From positions 41,001 to 105,000 of the forward strand of contig JAFMHL010000005.1 in NCBI GenBank assembly GCA_017854535.1: a stretch of DNA of 64,000 nt, read 5' to 3'. The stretch comes from Nitratireductor sp. Lineage in GTDB: Bacteria; Pseudomonadota; Alphaproteobacteria; Rhizobiales; Rhizobiaceae. The notes beneath the pieces were generated by a model. It saw nothing but the letters and a program-made list of their open reading frames with translations, was not told the origin of the DNA and did not search any database. Positions 8,240 through 17,530 of this stretch are shown here, piece by piece (position 1 is the first letter of the stretch; every line of letters starts with the position of its first letter). The translations under genes and the position numbers were made by a program.

Positions 8240-9739
8240 ATGGGAATTTCAGTCAAAAAAACAATACTGACAGGTATGACAGCAGTGTTATTGTCGGCAA
8301 CCGCGCTTGCTGGACAAGCCTTTGCTGCCAAAGATAGCCTGATCATGGGCGTCGCCCTTGAACCGCCTCATCTTGATCCCACAGCAGGTGCTGCAGCCGC
8401 CATTGATGAAATTGTTTATGCCAATATTTTTGAAGGCCTCACACGCATAAACGAGAATGGCGAAGTTCAACCCGCTTTGGCAAAAAGCTGGGAAATTTCT
8501 GAAGACGGAAAAACATATACTTTCATGCTCCAAAGCGGCGTGAAATTCCACGATGGCGCTGACTTTACAGCCGAGGATGTGAAATTTTCCCTAGACCGCG
8601 CCAGAGCAGAAGACTCTACCAATGCCCAAAAAGGTCTATTCGCAGCCATTGAAGCTGTCGATGTGGTGGATGCAACAACAGTAAAAATTACTCTGAAAAA
8701 CCCTGCCGGTAATTTCCTGTTCAACATGGGTTGGGGCGATGCTGTTATCGTCGATCCTGCCAGCGCAGATGGCAACAAAGAAAATCCTGTTGGGACCGGA
8801 CCGTTCAAATTTGCCAATTGGGCAAAAGGCTCGTCTGTAAACGTCGCAAGAAATGATGCATATTGGGGAACACCAGTGGCCCTTGCCAGCGCATCTTTCC
8901 GCATTATTCCTGATGCAGCTGCTGCAACCAATGCGCTTCTCGCCGGGGATGTTGATGCATTTGCAAATTTTCCTGCACCTGAATCACTTCCGCAAATCGA
9001 AGCTGATCCGCGGTTTGCTGTTGTTCAAGGTTCTACGGAAGGTGAGACTGTTCTTTCCACTAATAACTCCAAAGCGCCTTTCAACGACATCAGAGTTCGC
9101 CAAGCCATTGCCCATACGATTGACCGTCAGGCCATTATTGATGGGGCAATGTTTGGCCAAGGTACACCCATCGGCACACATTTTGCGCCGCACCATCCTG
9201 CCTATAATGCCGACCTGATTAACACTTATCCGCGCGATCTGGAAAAAGCCAAAGCGCTTTTGGCTGAAGCTGGCTTGGCAGATGGATTCAAAGCCACATT
9301 GCAGCTCCCTCCTCCAACTTATGCACGCCGTGGTGGTGAAATCATTGCCTCCCAGTTGCGCGAGATCGGCATTGAATTGGAGATTATTCCAGTTGAATGG
9401 AAGCAATGGCTTGAAGGTCCGTTTAAAGGCGATTTCGACTTGACTATCGTCTCCCATACAGAACCAATGGATATCGGCATTTATGCGAACAAAGACTACT
9501 ATTTCAAATATGACAGCAAGCCGATGCAAGACGTGATTGCCAAGCTCGACGTCACAAGCGGAACCGACGAACGCTATGCACTGATGAAAGAGGCGCAGGC
9601 CATTATCACCAATGATGCGGTCAACGGGTTCCTCTTTGAACTTGCTAAAACCGGTGTTTGGAATGCAAAAATCAACGGTCTTTGGAAAAACTCCCCTGTG
9701 CAGGCAAACGACCTGACAGGCGTAAGCTGGTCCGAATAA
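8240..9739 (+). CDS. ABC transporter substrate-binding protein, family 5 (peptide/nickel type)
   Basis: The periplasmic binding protein of about 499 residues has a Sec signal peptide ending GQAFA and the SBP_bac_5 features LDPTAG, EDGKTYTFMLQSGVKFHDG and [19 protein letters not shown] lies 8 bases before the ATG at 8240, which makes it the start over an earlier in-frame ATG. Two permease genes and a fused ATPase follow, giving a complete importer. Ligands of this family include oligopeptides, opines, glutathione and nickel; the M20 enzyme upstream favours a peptide or acylated amino acid. Confidence 0.92.
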   Translation: MGISVKKTILTGMTAVLLSATALAGQAFAAKDSLIMGVALEPPHLDPTAGAAAAIDEIVYANIFEGLTRINENGEVQPALAKSWEISEDGKTYTFMLQSGVKFHDGADFTAEDVKFSLDRARAEDSTNAQKGLFAAIEAVDVVDATTVKITLKNPAGNFLFNMGWGDAVIVDPASADGNKENPVGTGPFKFANWAKGSSVNVARNDAYWGTPVALASASFRIIPDAAAATNALLAGDVDAFANFPAPESLPQIEADPRFAVVQGSTEGETVLSTNNSKAPFNDIRVRQAIAHTIDRQAIIDGAMFGQGTPIGTHFAPHHPAYNADLINTYPRDLEKAKALLAEAGLADGFKATLQLPPPTYARRGGEIIASQLREIGIELEIIPVEWKQWLEGPFKGDFDLTIVSHTEPMDIGIYANKDYYFKYDSKPMQDVIAKLDVTSGTDERYALMKEAQAIITNDAVNGFLFELAKTGVWNAKINGLWKNSPVQANDLTGVSWSE

Positions 9740-9818
9740 CACACTAACGCAATAATAAGGGGAGCACATTGAGTTTGCTCCCGGGTTCTTTCAGGAAAAC
9801 AATCGCGAAAGTCATGGG

Positions 9819-10769
9819 ATGAGCTGGTTCATAGCTAAACGCCTAGTATCGCTTTTTGTTACTTTGATTTTTGCAACAATCGTTATCTTTGCTGTTCTGG
9901 AAATTATTCCAGGAGACCCTGCCCGCTTGATGCTCGGCATCAATGCAACCGAAGACGCGGTATCTGCCCTTCGCGAACAAATGGGACTGAACCAGCCGAT
10001 TTTCATCCGCTATCTTGATTGGGTTACAGGTCTGCTTTCAGGTGATCTAGGAAAAAGTTTCACCTATTCCTCACAAGTTTCTGAGCTGATCGGCGAACGC
10101 ATCTGGGTGTCCCTGCCCTTGGCGCTTCTTGCACTGACCCTATCGACAGTTATAGCCATCCCTATTGGGCTTTATGCTGCTGCAAGACGTGGAAGAACAA
10201 GCGACACTTCAATCATGGCCGCCACGCAATTTGGTATAGCCATTCCAAATTTCTGGTTCGCGCTATTGCTGGTCTATGTTTTTGCCGTTGCCTTGAGATG
10301 GGTTCCTGCAGGCGGATTTCCAGGATGGGAAAATGGCATATGGCCAGCCCTTTACTCATTGTTCCTGCCAGCGATTGCTCTCGCACTTCCCCAAGCGGCG
10401 ATCTTGTCTCGCGTTGCCCGATCAGCATTGATAGAGGTTTTAGGCGAAGATTTTATTCGAACTGCTAGAGCGAAGGGCCTGACCAAGAGCCAGACCCTTT
10501 GGCACCACGCTTTGCGGAATGCTATGATTCCAGTTGTTACGATCATGGGCCTCCAATTCGCGTTCCTTTTGGCTGGTACAATTATAATTGAAAATGTGTT
10601 TTATTTACCTGGACTCGGCAGGCTTGTCTTCCAAGCAATCACTCAACATGATCTTCCGGTCGTGCAAGGAACGGTTTTGCTTTTGGTTGCCACGGTCGTT
10701 GTCATCAACTTTTTAATTGATCTGCTTTACGCGTGGATTGACCCGCGCTTGCGGAGCACTACGCGATGA
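9819..10769 (+). CDS. ABC transporter permease, DppB type
   Basis: The 316-residue inner-membrane protein has six predicted membrane segments and the EAA loop motif DFIRTARAKGLTKSQTLWHH, which contacts the ATPase. It starts with the usual MSWFIAKRL of DppB-type permeases. It lies 79 bases after the binding-protein gene, and its stop overlaps the next permease by four bases. Confidence 0.93.
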   Translation: MSWFIAKRLVSLFVTLIFATIVIFAVLEIIPGDPARLMLGINATEDAVSALREQMGLNQPIFIRYLDWVTGLLSGDLGKSFTYSSQVSELIGERIWVSLPLALLALTLSTVIAIPIGLYAAARRGRTSDTSIMAATQFGIAIPNFWFALLLVYVFAVALRWVPAGGFPGWENGIWPALYSLFLPAIALALPQAAILSRVARSALIEVLGEDFIRTARAKGLTKSQTLWHHALRNAMIPVVTIMGLQFAFLLAGTIIIENVFYLPGLGRLVFQAITQHDLPVVQGTVLLLVATVVVINFLIDLLYAWIDPRLRSTTR

Positions 10770-11644
10770 CCGTTACATCCTCAAATACCAAAGAACAATC
10801 TACAATTGCGCGATCCACTTGGCAGCGCGCATTGGCATCTAGATCGTTTGTGATTGGTGTATCCATCACTCTGCTAATTGTTGTCTTGGCTTTACTATCA
10901 TTCGTTTGGACCCCTTATGATGTTGCGAAGCTGGTCATTACAAACAGGCTAAAAGCGCCATCGACAGAATTCTGGTTTGGCACCGACCATTTCGGGCGCG
11001 ATATTTTTTCAATGATCATGGTTGGCGCGCGAAATTCGATAGCAGTTGCATTGGTCGCCGTTGCCATTGGAATGTGCATTGGTATTCCGCTGGGCGCTTG
11101 GGCCGCAGCAAAAAGGGGATGGATCGATGACGTGCTCATGCGCGCCAATGATCTCGTTTTTGCATTTCCCTCTATTCTTTCTGCGGTCATGATCACAGCC
11201 ATCTTTGGCCCAGGCGCTATCAATGCGATCATCGCCATTGGTATTTTCAACATACCAGTTTTCGCCCGCTTAACACGCGGCGCGGCTCTTTCACTTTGGA
11301 GTCGCGAATATATTCTAGCTGCCCGTGTTTGCGGCAAGTCCCCGGCACGCATCACCGTTGAACATATTCTGCCGAACATCACCAATCTTTTGATTGTTCA
11401 AGGTACTATTCAATTCTCGCTCGGCATCTTGGCAGAAGCAGGCCTTTCTTATGTGGGGTTAGGCGCTCAACCACCTCTGCCCAGCTGGGGACGCATGCTC
11501 TTTGAAGCACAAACCATGATGGCGATCGGGCCGCATATGGCGATCTTTCCTGGCATCGCGATCATACTCACCGTCCTCGGTTTGAATCTGATGGGTGATG
11601 GATTACGCGATGCCTTGGATCCAAAACTGCGCGGTGAAAACTGA
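10766..11644 (+). CDS. ABC transporter permease, DppC type
   Basis: The 292-residue permease has an N-terminal membrane segment, the FGTDHFGRDIFS motif shared by DppC proteins and the EAA loop REYILAARVCGKSPARITVEH. It overlaps the gene before by ATGA and the ATPase gene after by one base, so the three are translationally coupled. Confidence 0.93.
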   Translation: MTVTSSNTKEQSTIARSTWQRALASRSFVIGVSITLLIVVLALLSFVWTPYDVAKLVITNRLKAPSTEFWFGTDHFGRDIFSMIMVGARNSIAVALVAVAIGMCIGIPLGAWAAAKRGWIDDVLMRANDLVFAFPSILSAVMITAIFGPGAINAIIAIGIFNIPVFARLTRGAALSLWSREYILAARVCGKSPARITVEHILPNITNLLIVQGTIQFSLGILAEAGLSYVGLGAQPPLPSWGRMLFEAQTMMAIGPHMAIFPGIAIILTVLGLNLMGDGLRDALDPKLRGEN

Positions 11645-13272
11645 TGTCAGCTGTCAAACCTGTTTTATCCGTCAAAGATCTTTCTTTGAAAATTCGCGGC
11701 AATCTTATCCTTGATGGGGTGAGTTTTGAATTGGAGAAACGCAAGATAACAGGGTTGGTCGGAGAATCTGGTTCCGGAAAATCGCTCACTGCTTTATCCA
11801 TCATGCAGCTATTACCCAATGGAGCGGCTACGAATGGTTCTATTGCTTTTGACGGCACACAGGTTTTAACCGCCAGTGAAGAAGCCATGTGTGATCTACG
11901 CGGCGATGACATTGGAATGGTTTTCCAAGAACCCATGACGGCATTAAATCCGTTAAAGCAAATCGGTGAGCAGGTCGCCGAAGGTATCCGCATTCATGCT
12001 GGTGTTGGTCACGAAGAAGCTGAAAAGCGGGCGATTGCGATTTTGAGTCGAGTGGGCTTGCCGCCAGAAAAATATCCTCTTTCCCGCTATCCTCACGAAC
12101 TTTCAGGCGGGCAACGTCAACGGGTTGTGATTGCCATGGCCTGTGCCATGAAACCCAAATTGCTTATCGCCGATGAGCCAACCACAGCGTTGGATGTAAT
12201 CGTTCAGGCAAAAATCTTGGATCTGTTAAAAGAGCTGGTATCGGAAAACGATATGGCGCTTCTGCTGATTAGCCACGACCTTGGCGTGGTCGCGGGTCTC
12301 GCAGACGATATCGTTATCATGCGCCAAGGCAAAGTGATGGAAGCAGGCCCAGCGATCCAAGTATTGCAACGCCAAGCCCATCCCTACACAGCGCAACTCG
12401 CCAAAGCCTCGACCCATATTCCAAAACAAACAAACATTTGGAAAGCACCTGAGCTTTCACAGCCTTTGGTGGAGGTATCAAATCTCATATGCGAATATCC
12501 TGGAAATCGCACGTCGCTATTCAAACGCCCTACCCCGTTCAAAGCGGTTGATCGCGTAAGTTGGCAAATGGACAAAGCAGAAATATTAGGTTTAGTCGGA
12601 GAATCCGGATGTGGAAAATCCACAATGGCGAGAAGCCTGTTAGGCTTGATTAAACCAGCGGACGGGACCATCGCCTTTGAGGGGAAAGTTATTGGCTCAC
12701 CCGATGGCATTGCCCGCGCCGACATTGTTCAATTTGTGCAGACCGTCTTCCAAGATCCTTATGGTTCATTCAATCCCCGTCATGTTGCCGAAAGACTGGT
12801 AGCTGAACCATTGTTTACCAGAACCGATTTATCAAAATCTGACAAACGCGAATTGGTTCAAGAGGCTTTAAACGATGTTGGCCTGACAAGCGCTGACGGA
12901 GACAAATATCCTCATGAGTTTTCTGGCGGGCAAAGGCAACGATTAGCCATCGCAAGGGCCATTGTTAATAGACCAAAACTCATCATCGCCGATGAGCCCG
13001 TTTCTGCTTTGGATGTTTCAATCCGAGCTCAGATTTTGGATTTAATCATTGAGTTACGCGAAAAACTTTCAGTCGCGTGGCTCTTTATCAGTCACGATCT
13101 CTCAGTTGTGCAAGCCATTTGCGACAATGTAATGATTATGAAAGACGGCAATATTCTGGAAAGCGGGAACACGAAAGCTGTTTATGCAGAGGCTAAAAAC
13201 CCATATACAAGGGCTCTCATAAAAGCCGCTCCAGATCTGAGCAACGCAATCAGATTGAGATCAAAATCTTAA
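11644..13272 (+). CDS. Fused DppD-DppF type ABC ATPase
   Basis: The 542-residue protein holds two complete nucleotide-binding domains in tandem. The first has Walker A GESGSGKS, signature LSGGQRQR and Walker B LLIADEP. The second has [16 protein letters not shown] and LIIADEP. A single chain thus supplies both ATPases for the importer. It is the last gene of the operon and converges on the TerB-like gene with an 8-base gap. Confidence 0.93.
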   Translation: MSAVKPVLSVKDLSLKIRGNLILDGVSFELEKRKITGLVGESGSGKSLTALSIMQLLPNGAATNGSIAFDGTQVLTASEEAMCDLRGDDIGMVFQEPMTALNPLKQIGEQVAEGIRIHAGVGHEEAEKRAIAILSRVGLPPEKYPLSRYPHELSGGQRQRVVIAMACAMKPKLLIADEPTTALDVIVQAKILDLLKELVSENDMALLLISHDLGVVAGLADDIVIMRQGKVMEAGPAIQVLQRQAHPYTAQLAKASTHIPKQTNIWKAPELSQPLVEVSNLICEYPGNRTSLFKRPTPFKAVDRVSWQMDKAEILGLVGESGCGKSTMARSLLGLIKPADGTIAFEGKVIGSPDGIARADIVQFVQTVFQDPYGSFNPRHVAERLVAEPLFTRTDLSKSDKRELVQEALNDVGLTSADGDKYPHEFSGGQRQRLAIARAIVNRPKLIIADEPVSALDVSIRAQILDLIIELREKLSVAWLFISHDLSVVQAICDNVMIMKDGNILESGNTKAVYAEAKNPYTRALIKAAPDLSNAIRLRSKS

Positions 13273-13280
13273 ACGCGCTA

Positions 13281-13790
13281 TCAGTTAGCACTACCATCAT
13301 TTGATAAATCAGTGATGCCAAGCATTTCAGCCGTTCTGGCAACAAGATTAATCTCAAATTCATGCAATTCACGATCGCTGAGGGAAATTTGCTCCATATG
13401 TTGAAGAATTTCCCGGCGCTTTTCGATTGGGAGTTTTCGAACCGTATTGGTAAACGGCGTCAGAGAGGTTTCAGATTTTACCAAATCCAGAACCTTGTCT
13501 TCAAACAACAAAAGCTCATCTTCTGTAACGTGGAGGGTCTCGCTCAGAACTTTCCGGAAATGCGCAAGCTCTTCAGTTCGAATGCGTCCATCTACGACAA
13601 TCACCCGATAATACAGCACAGCAATAGCCGTGCGGGTATCATCCGGTTTGAAATCAATGATCTCATCGTCAGAATTTGAAAGTAGGTCGAGAAAGTTTTT
13701 AACAACTGAATACAAAGCGTCGCCCTGCCTCGTGAATTTTGAACACCTTACCGAAAGAGCATAGGTATGCAAATCAGAAAATGAGTTCAA
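13281..13790 (-). CDS. TerB-like tellurite-resistance family protein
   Basis: A helical TerB-type domain is recognisable from about residue 50: AIAVLYYRVIVVDGRIRTEELAHFRKVL followed in the C-terminal half by a second repeat with SDRELHEFE. Acidic metal-binding positions of the family are present. No ATG exists at the N-terminus: the longest frame begins with TTG at 13790 and another TTG lies at 13715, so the true start is uncertain. The function is unknown; many TerB-like proteins sit far from tellurite genes. A strong hairpin directly precedes the frame. Confidence 0.7.
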   Translation of the reverse strand: MNSFSDLHTYALSVRCSKFTRQGDALYSVVKNFLDLLSNSDDEIIDFKPDDTRTAIAVLYYRVIVVDGRIRTEELAHFRKVLSETLHVTEDELLLFEDKVLDLVKSETSLTPFTNTVRKLPIEKRREILQHMEQISLSDRELHEFEINLVARTAEMLGITDLSNDGSAN

Positions 13791-13797
13791 ACGCTAA

Positions 13798-13915
13798 AAA
13801 ACCGACTATCTCCGGGCAAACAGCCAGTAAATAGTCGGTTTTGAGACGCTTGTATTCAATTTTGAAGGAGCCCCGGTACGCAATACCAAATCCGGAGTGA
13901 GGCTTTATCCTTCAA
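13798..13915. other. Structured intergenic DNA: two inverted repeats
   Basis: The 345 bases between the TerB-like gene and the homocysteine methyltransferase contain two hairpins. One has 12-bp perfect arms, AAAACCGACTAT and its complement, at 13798-13809 and 13831-13842, so RNA from either strand would form a stem followed by T or A runs (a bidirectional terminator is possible). The second has arms TTGAAGGA/TCCTTCAA at 13862-13869 and 13908-13915 enclosing an inner hairpin GGTA-CGCAA-TACC. I recognise no named riboswitch. Downstream of it to 14090 I see only AT-rich promoter-like DNA. Confidence 0.5.
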
Positions 13916-14090
13916 CCTCGAGAACCGTTATAGGCAAATATCGTAAACAGGCCGTTAGAATTGAGTTACCTGAACCTTAATTTCGCAGTTTTTTAGAAAA
14001 ATCTGAAGGAGCAGTAGTTTTCAATTTTAACTAAGCTCAAACATGGCCAAATCAATCGCATTCCGCAGTTGTCAAACCTTCAGCTTCATT

Positions 14091-14110
14091 ATATAAAGAA
14101 ATCTTTATAT
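14091..14110. promoter_or_regulatory. 20-bp palindromic operator upstream of the homocysteine methyltransferase
   Basis: The sequence ATATAAAGAAATCTTTATAT has perfect 9-bp arms around AA. It lies 25 bases before the ATG, where a repressor would block transcription. A near-identical palindrome lies before the methyl-THF methyltransferase gene. The form resembles ArsR-family (SahR-like) sites of methionine-cycle genes; that assignment is from memory of the motif type and is unconfirmed. Confidence 0.7.
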
Positions 14111-14135
14111 CTTCATATAACTGATTGGAAATTCC

Positions 14136-15155
14136 ATGAGTGAAGCACTAGCCCTTTTGTTAGCTGAGAAAAAAGTACTGTTAGCGGATGGTGCCACTGG
14201 AACCACGCTGTTCGACATGGGGTTAACGTCAGGAGACTCCCCTGAGTTCTGGAATGATACCAAACCCGAAAACATCGAAGTTTTACATCAAGGCTTTGTA
14301 GATGCCGGTTCAGACATTATTTTGACCAACACTTTCGGCGGTACGCGGCATCGGTTAAAATTGCACCACGCCCAGGACCGGGTATTCGAGTTAAATGAAA
14401 AAGGCGCACAAATCGCAAGGTGCATAGCAGATGCAGCAGACAGAACGGTTATTGTTGCTGGATCAGTTGGCCCAACGGGTGAATTGCTAATGCCATTGGG
14501 ACCACTCACGGTGGAAGAAGCTGAAGAGGCATTTTTCGAACAAATGGAAGGTCTTAAATCTGGCGGCGCAGATGTTATCTGGATCGAGACCATGTCATCA
14601 GAAGACGAAATCAACGCTGCAGCGGGCGCAGCAAGGCGCATCGGCTTACCCTATGTCGTTACAGCGTCCTTCGACACTGCGGGGAAAACCATGATGGGCC
14701 TACCCCCAGCAGGATTAAGCAAAGTATTTAATGTTGATGGGCAAAAACCCGCTGCCATAGGCGCTAATTGTGGTGTTGGCGCTTCCGATCTTTTGTCATC
14801 CATTTTAGACATGACCGAAAACGATCCTGAAGCAACCATAGTCGCAAAAGCAAATTGCGGCATTCCAGTCATTCAAGGCGAGAAAGTCGTTTATACTGGT
14901 ACACCAGAATTGATGTACGAATATACGTGTCTAGCCATGGATGCCGGTGCAAAAATCATCGGCGGTTGTTGCGGAACTTCCTGTGACCATCTCAAATATA
15001 TGCGCAAAGCCATAGATGAGCATCTTTTGTTAGAAGAAGTAACGCGCCCAACTGTTGATGAGATCGTCGTAAAAATTGGGCCAATGAAAAACGCTACATC
15101 TGCTGCAAACGATGCCCAAGCGCCAAGAGAACGCAAAGGTAGACGGCGTAGCTGA
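14136..15155 (+). CDS. Homocysteine S-methyltransferase module of a split methionine synthase (BHMT family)
   Basis: The 339-residue protein is a homocysteine-binding TIM barrel with the zinc ligands Cys212 (GANCGVG) and Cys278-Cys279 (GGCCGTS). It starts LLADGATGTTLFDMGL. It should transfer a methyl group from the methyl-corrinoid protein (17921-18610) to homocysteine, corresponding to the first domain of MetH; a betaine-dependent BHMT reaction is the alternative. The last ten residues, PRERKGRRRS, are basic and outside the barrel. Separate genes for the pterin and corrinoid modules and for MetF in this region support the split-MetH reading. Confidence 0.85.
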   Translation: MSEALALLLAEKKVLLADGATGTTLFDMGLTSGDSPEFWNDTKPENIEVLHQGFVDAGSDIILTNTFGGTRHRLKLHHAQDRVFELNEKGAQIARCIADAADRTVIVAGSVGPTGELLMPLGPLTVEEAEEAFFEQMEGLKSGGADVIWIETMSSEDEINAAAGAARRIGLPYVVTASFDTAGKTMMGLPPAGLSKVFNVDGQKPAAIGANCGVGASDLLSSILDMTENDPEATIVAKANCGIPVIQGEKVVYTGTPELMYEYTCLAMDAGAKIIGGCCGTSCDHLKYMRKAIDEHLLLEEVTRPTVDEIVVKIGPMKNATSAANDAQAPRERKGRRRS

Positions 15156-15168
15156 TTATCTGTTTCAG

Positions 15169-15840
15169 CTAATGTGAAAAAGCATTCATATGAAACTCAA
15201 TCTGCTCTTTTGAATAGGCCAAGCCAACAGGGCAAGCGGCTCTCACCCGACAGCCTAAGGTCATGCAATTTGGTGCTTCGTTTGTGACCAAATGTGTTCT
15301 GCATGCCTGAACCGCAAAACCTTCATCGGAAAAAGCGTCTACGGGACAAGCGCTTAAGCATGGTTTTTCAGCACAAGCGTCACACGGATGATTCAATTTG
15401 TGAGGAAGATCAAGCGCATAACCCTTTCCAAAAATCAGCACTGCTCGGAAAGCCTGCCACAAGCCAAACTCAGGATGAATCAACATGCCCAGCGGCGACG
15501 ACTGCATGCCTGTTGCTGACTTTGCATAGCGTTGAAAAGGCCAGATCGTTTCGCCAAATGGATAAATGGCATCAACTTTGTACCGCGTTGCGATAACTCC
15601 AAGCATTCGCTGCGTCCAACGGTTTAATGGATCGGGCCTACCGTCCAGATATTCCGGGCTTTTGGTAAACACGTCCCACATCAAATGGCGACCATTGTCT
15701 GCCCTATTGCCGATCAGCATTGCTTTTCGCCCGGTAAAAGGAGCGTCAGGCATCACAAACCATCCAAACGAAAAAAGCCCCAGTTCGCCAAGAACTGGAG
15801 CTAATTCAACTTCTATTGAGGTCAGCGATTTATTCGACAT
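15169..15840 (-). CDS. 4Fe-4S ferredoxin-type protein
   Basis: The roughly 223-residue protein has two cysteine clusters near its C-terminus, HPCDACAEKPCLSACPVDAF and NCMTLGCRVRAACPVG, which together could hold two Fe-S centres. The N-terminal part is not a classic ferredoxin and distantly recalls QueG/RdhA-like proteins. Start is taken as ATG 15840, with GAAGG upstream. It lies between the homocysteine methyltransferase and the MttB gene, so a role as electron donor in corrinoid chemistry is possible. No substrate can be named. Confidence 0.7.
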   Translation of the reverse strand: MSNKSLTSIEVELAPVLGELGLFSFGWFVMPDAPFTGRKAMLIGNRADNGRHLMWDVFTKSPEYLDGRPDPLNRWTQRMLGVIATRYKVDAIYPFGETIWPFQRYAKSATGMQSSPLGMLIHPEFGLWQAFRAVLIFGKGYALDLPHKLNHPCDACAEKPCLSACPVDAFSDEGFAVQACRTHLVTNEAPNCMTLGCRVRAACPVGLAYSKEQIEFHMNAFSH

Positions 15841-15961
15841 AGGTCTCGCCTTCAATCGCTCAAGAAGACGTCCCTGTCGGCTCTTCAAGCCGCCAGACAC
15901 TTTTCGTAATTTGGTTCCCGACTTGTTTCCGGCTTAACGCCTCAGAAACCGGGGCACCCTT

Positions 15962-17530
15962 TCAGGCAAATGCGTCGGGCATTGAATCTTTGCGCTGTTT
16001 GATAAAGGCTTTCAAAGCCTCATCAATTCCAGGATCAAGATCAGGAGCCACATAGGCCTCAAGCCAATCACGGGCAGTCTTATTAGCGCGCTGCTCAGAA
16101 CGAAGGCCACCTTCAACTTCCCATTGTTCGAATGAGTTGTTGTCCGCCACTGTAGAAACATGGAAAGCCGTTTTGAAATTGTCCTGCGTATGCTGGCAAC
16201 CCAAATAGTGGCCACCAGGGCCCACTTCGCGAATAGCAGACATCGCTTGAGCATTCTCATCAACATTGACACCAGCAGCAAATTTTTGCGCTGCGGCCAA
16301 TTGATCGCAATCCATCACAAATTTATCGAACGAAGACACTAGCCCGCCTTCCAGCCATCCAGCAGCATGCAGCATAAAGTTTACGCCGCCCATCATTGCT
16401 GGCCAAAGCGTGTTAGCGCTTTCATAAGCTGCGGATGCATCCGGCAATTTCGATCCAGTCAAAGAACCACCTGAACGGAATGGCAAGTTATAACGACGGG
16501 CAAATTGTGCCGCCCCCATCAAAACTTGCGCTGGCTCAGGCGTTCCAAAAGCAGGCGCGCCAGTTTGCATGGAAATCGAAGTCGCAAATGTGCCGAAAAT
16601 AACTGGCGAGCCTTTACGGCAAAGCTGAGAGAAGGCAATTGCCGATGTTGCTTCACACAACACTTGTGTCAATGTCCCTGCAACCGTAACAGGGCTCATC
16701 GCACCACCAACAATAAACGGTGAAATAATAGAGGCCTGGTTCGCGCGCGCGTAAACTTTCAATGCGCCAAGCATTGTATCGTCCAATACCATCGGTGAGT
16801 TACAATTGATCAGGGATACCAGCACACAATTTTTATCGACAAATTCTTCGCCGAAAACCATTTGCGCCATTTTCACAGTGTCTTCAGCGCGCTCTGGTGC
16901 TGTTACGGAGCCCATGAACGGTTTGTCTGAATAACGGATATGCGAATAAACCATATCCAGATGGCGCTTGTTCACCGCAACATCCGTCGGCTCGCAAACC
17001 GTGCCACCCGAATGATGCATAGCAGGAGCCATATAGGCCAATTTCACGAAATTACGGAAATCTTCCATGGTGCCATAGCGGCGATTGCCATCAAGATCAT
17101 GCACAAATGGCGGACCATAAACCGGTGCAAACACAGTATTCTTACCGCCAATTTCAACATTTCTCGCCGGGTTGCGCGCATGTTGGGTAAATTGTGATGG
17201 GGCGGTTTTCATCAATTCGCGGCAAAGACCTTTTGGAAAGTGAACCCGCTCGCCTTTAACGTCCGCTCCTGCATCACGCCACATCTGAAGCGCTTCTGCA
17301 TCGTCGCGATACTCAATGCCCACTTCTTCCATCAAGATATCAGCATTATGCTCGATCGTTTCGATCGCATCGGCAGAAAGAATGTCCACAGGGTCAAGCT
17401 GACGGTGAATGTAAGGCAAGCTTACGAGATGAACGCCGGCTCTTGACGCACGTCGTGCTGCACCGCCACCACCACGGGCTCTGCGCCCTGCGCCTGCTGG
17501 CTCAGCATTCATTTCTGGTTCTTCGCTCAT
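15962..17530 (-). CDS. MttB-family (trimethylamine methyltransferase superfamily) corrinoid methyltransferase, non-pyrrolysine
   Basis: The 522-residue protein has the MttB TIM-barrel sequence, from DILSADAIETIEHNADILMEEVGIEY to the conserved GPGGHYLGCQHT. There is no internal amber codon, so it lacks pyrrolysine, like the glycine-betaine enzyme MtgB. It probably demethylates a quaternary amine and methylates the corrinoid protein encoded divergently. Before the catalytic domain, residues 13-32 are Arg/Gly/Ala-rich (GAGRRARGGGGAARRASRAG). ATG 17530 is chosen because AAGGG sits 8 bases upstream. The exact substrate is unknown. Confidence 0.85.
   Translation of the reverse strand: MSEEPEMNAEPAGAGRRARGGGGAARRASRAGVHLVSLPYIHRQLDPVDILSADAIETIEHNADILMEEVGIEYRDDAEALQMWRDAGADVKGERVHFPKGLCRELMKTAPSQFTQHARNPARNVEIGGKNTVFAPVYGPPFVHDLDGNRRYGTMEDFRNFVKLAYMAPAMHHSGGTVCEPTDVAVNKRHLDMVYSHIRYSDKPFMGSVTAPERAEDTVKMAQMVFGEEFVDKNCVLVSLINCNSPMVLDDTMLGALKVYARANQASIISPFIVGGAMSPVTVAGTLTQVLCEATSAIAFSQLCRKGSPVIFGTFATSISMQTGAPAFGTPEPAQVLMGAAQFARRYNLPFRSGGSLTGSKLPDASAAYESANTLWPAMMGGVNFMLHAAGWLEGGLVSSFDKFVMDCDQLAAAQKFAAGVNVDENAQAMSAIREVGPGGHYLGCQHTQDNFKTAFHVSTVADNNSFEQWEVEGGLRSEQRANKTARDWLEAYVAPDLDPGIDEALKAFIKQRKDSMPDAFA

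Noticed and set aside
15962..17530. Pyrrolysine-containing MttB
   Set aside because: No in-frame TAG interrupts the gene; it is open throughout, as in MtgB-like enzymes.
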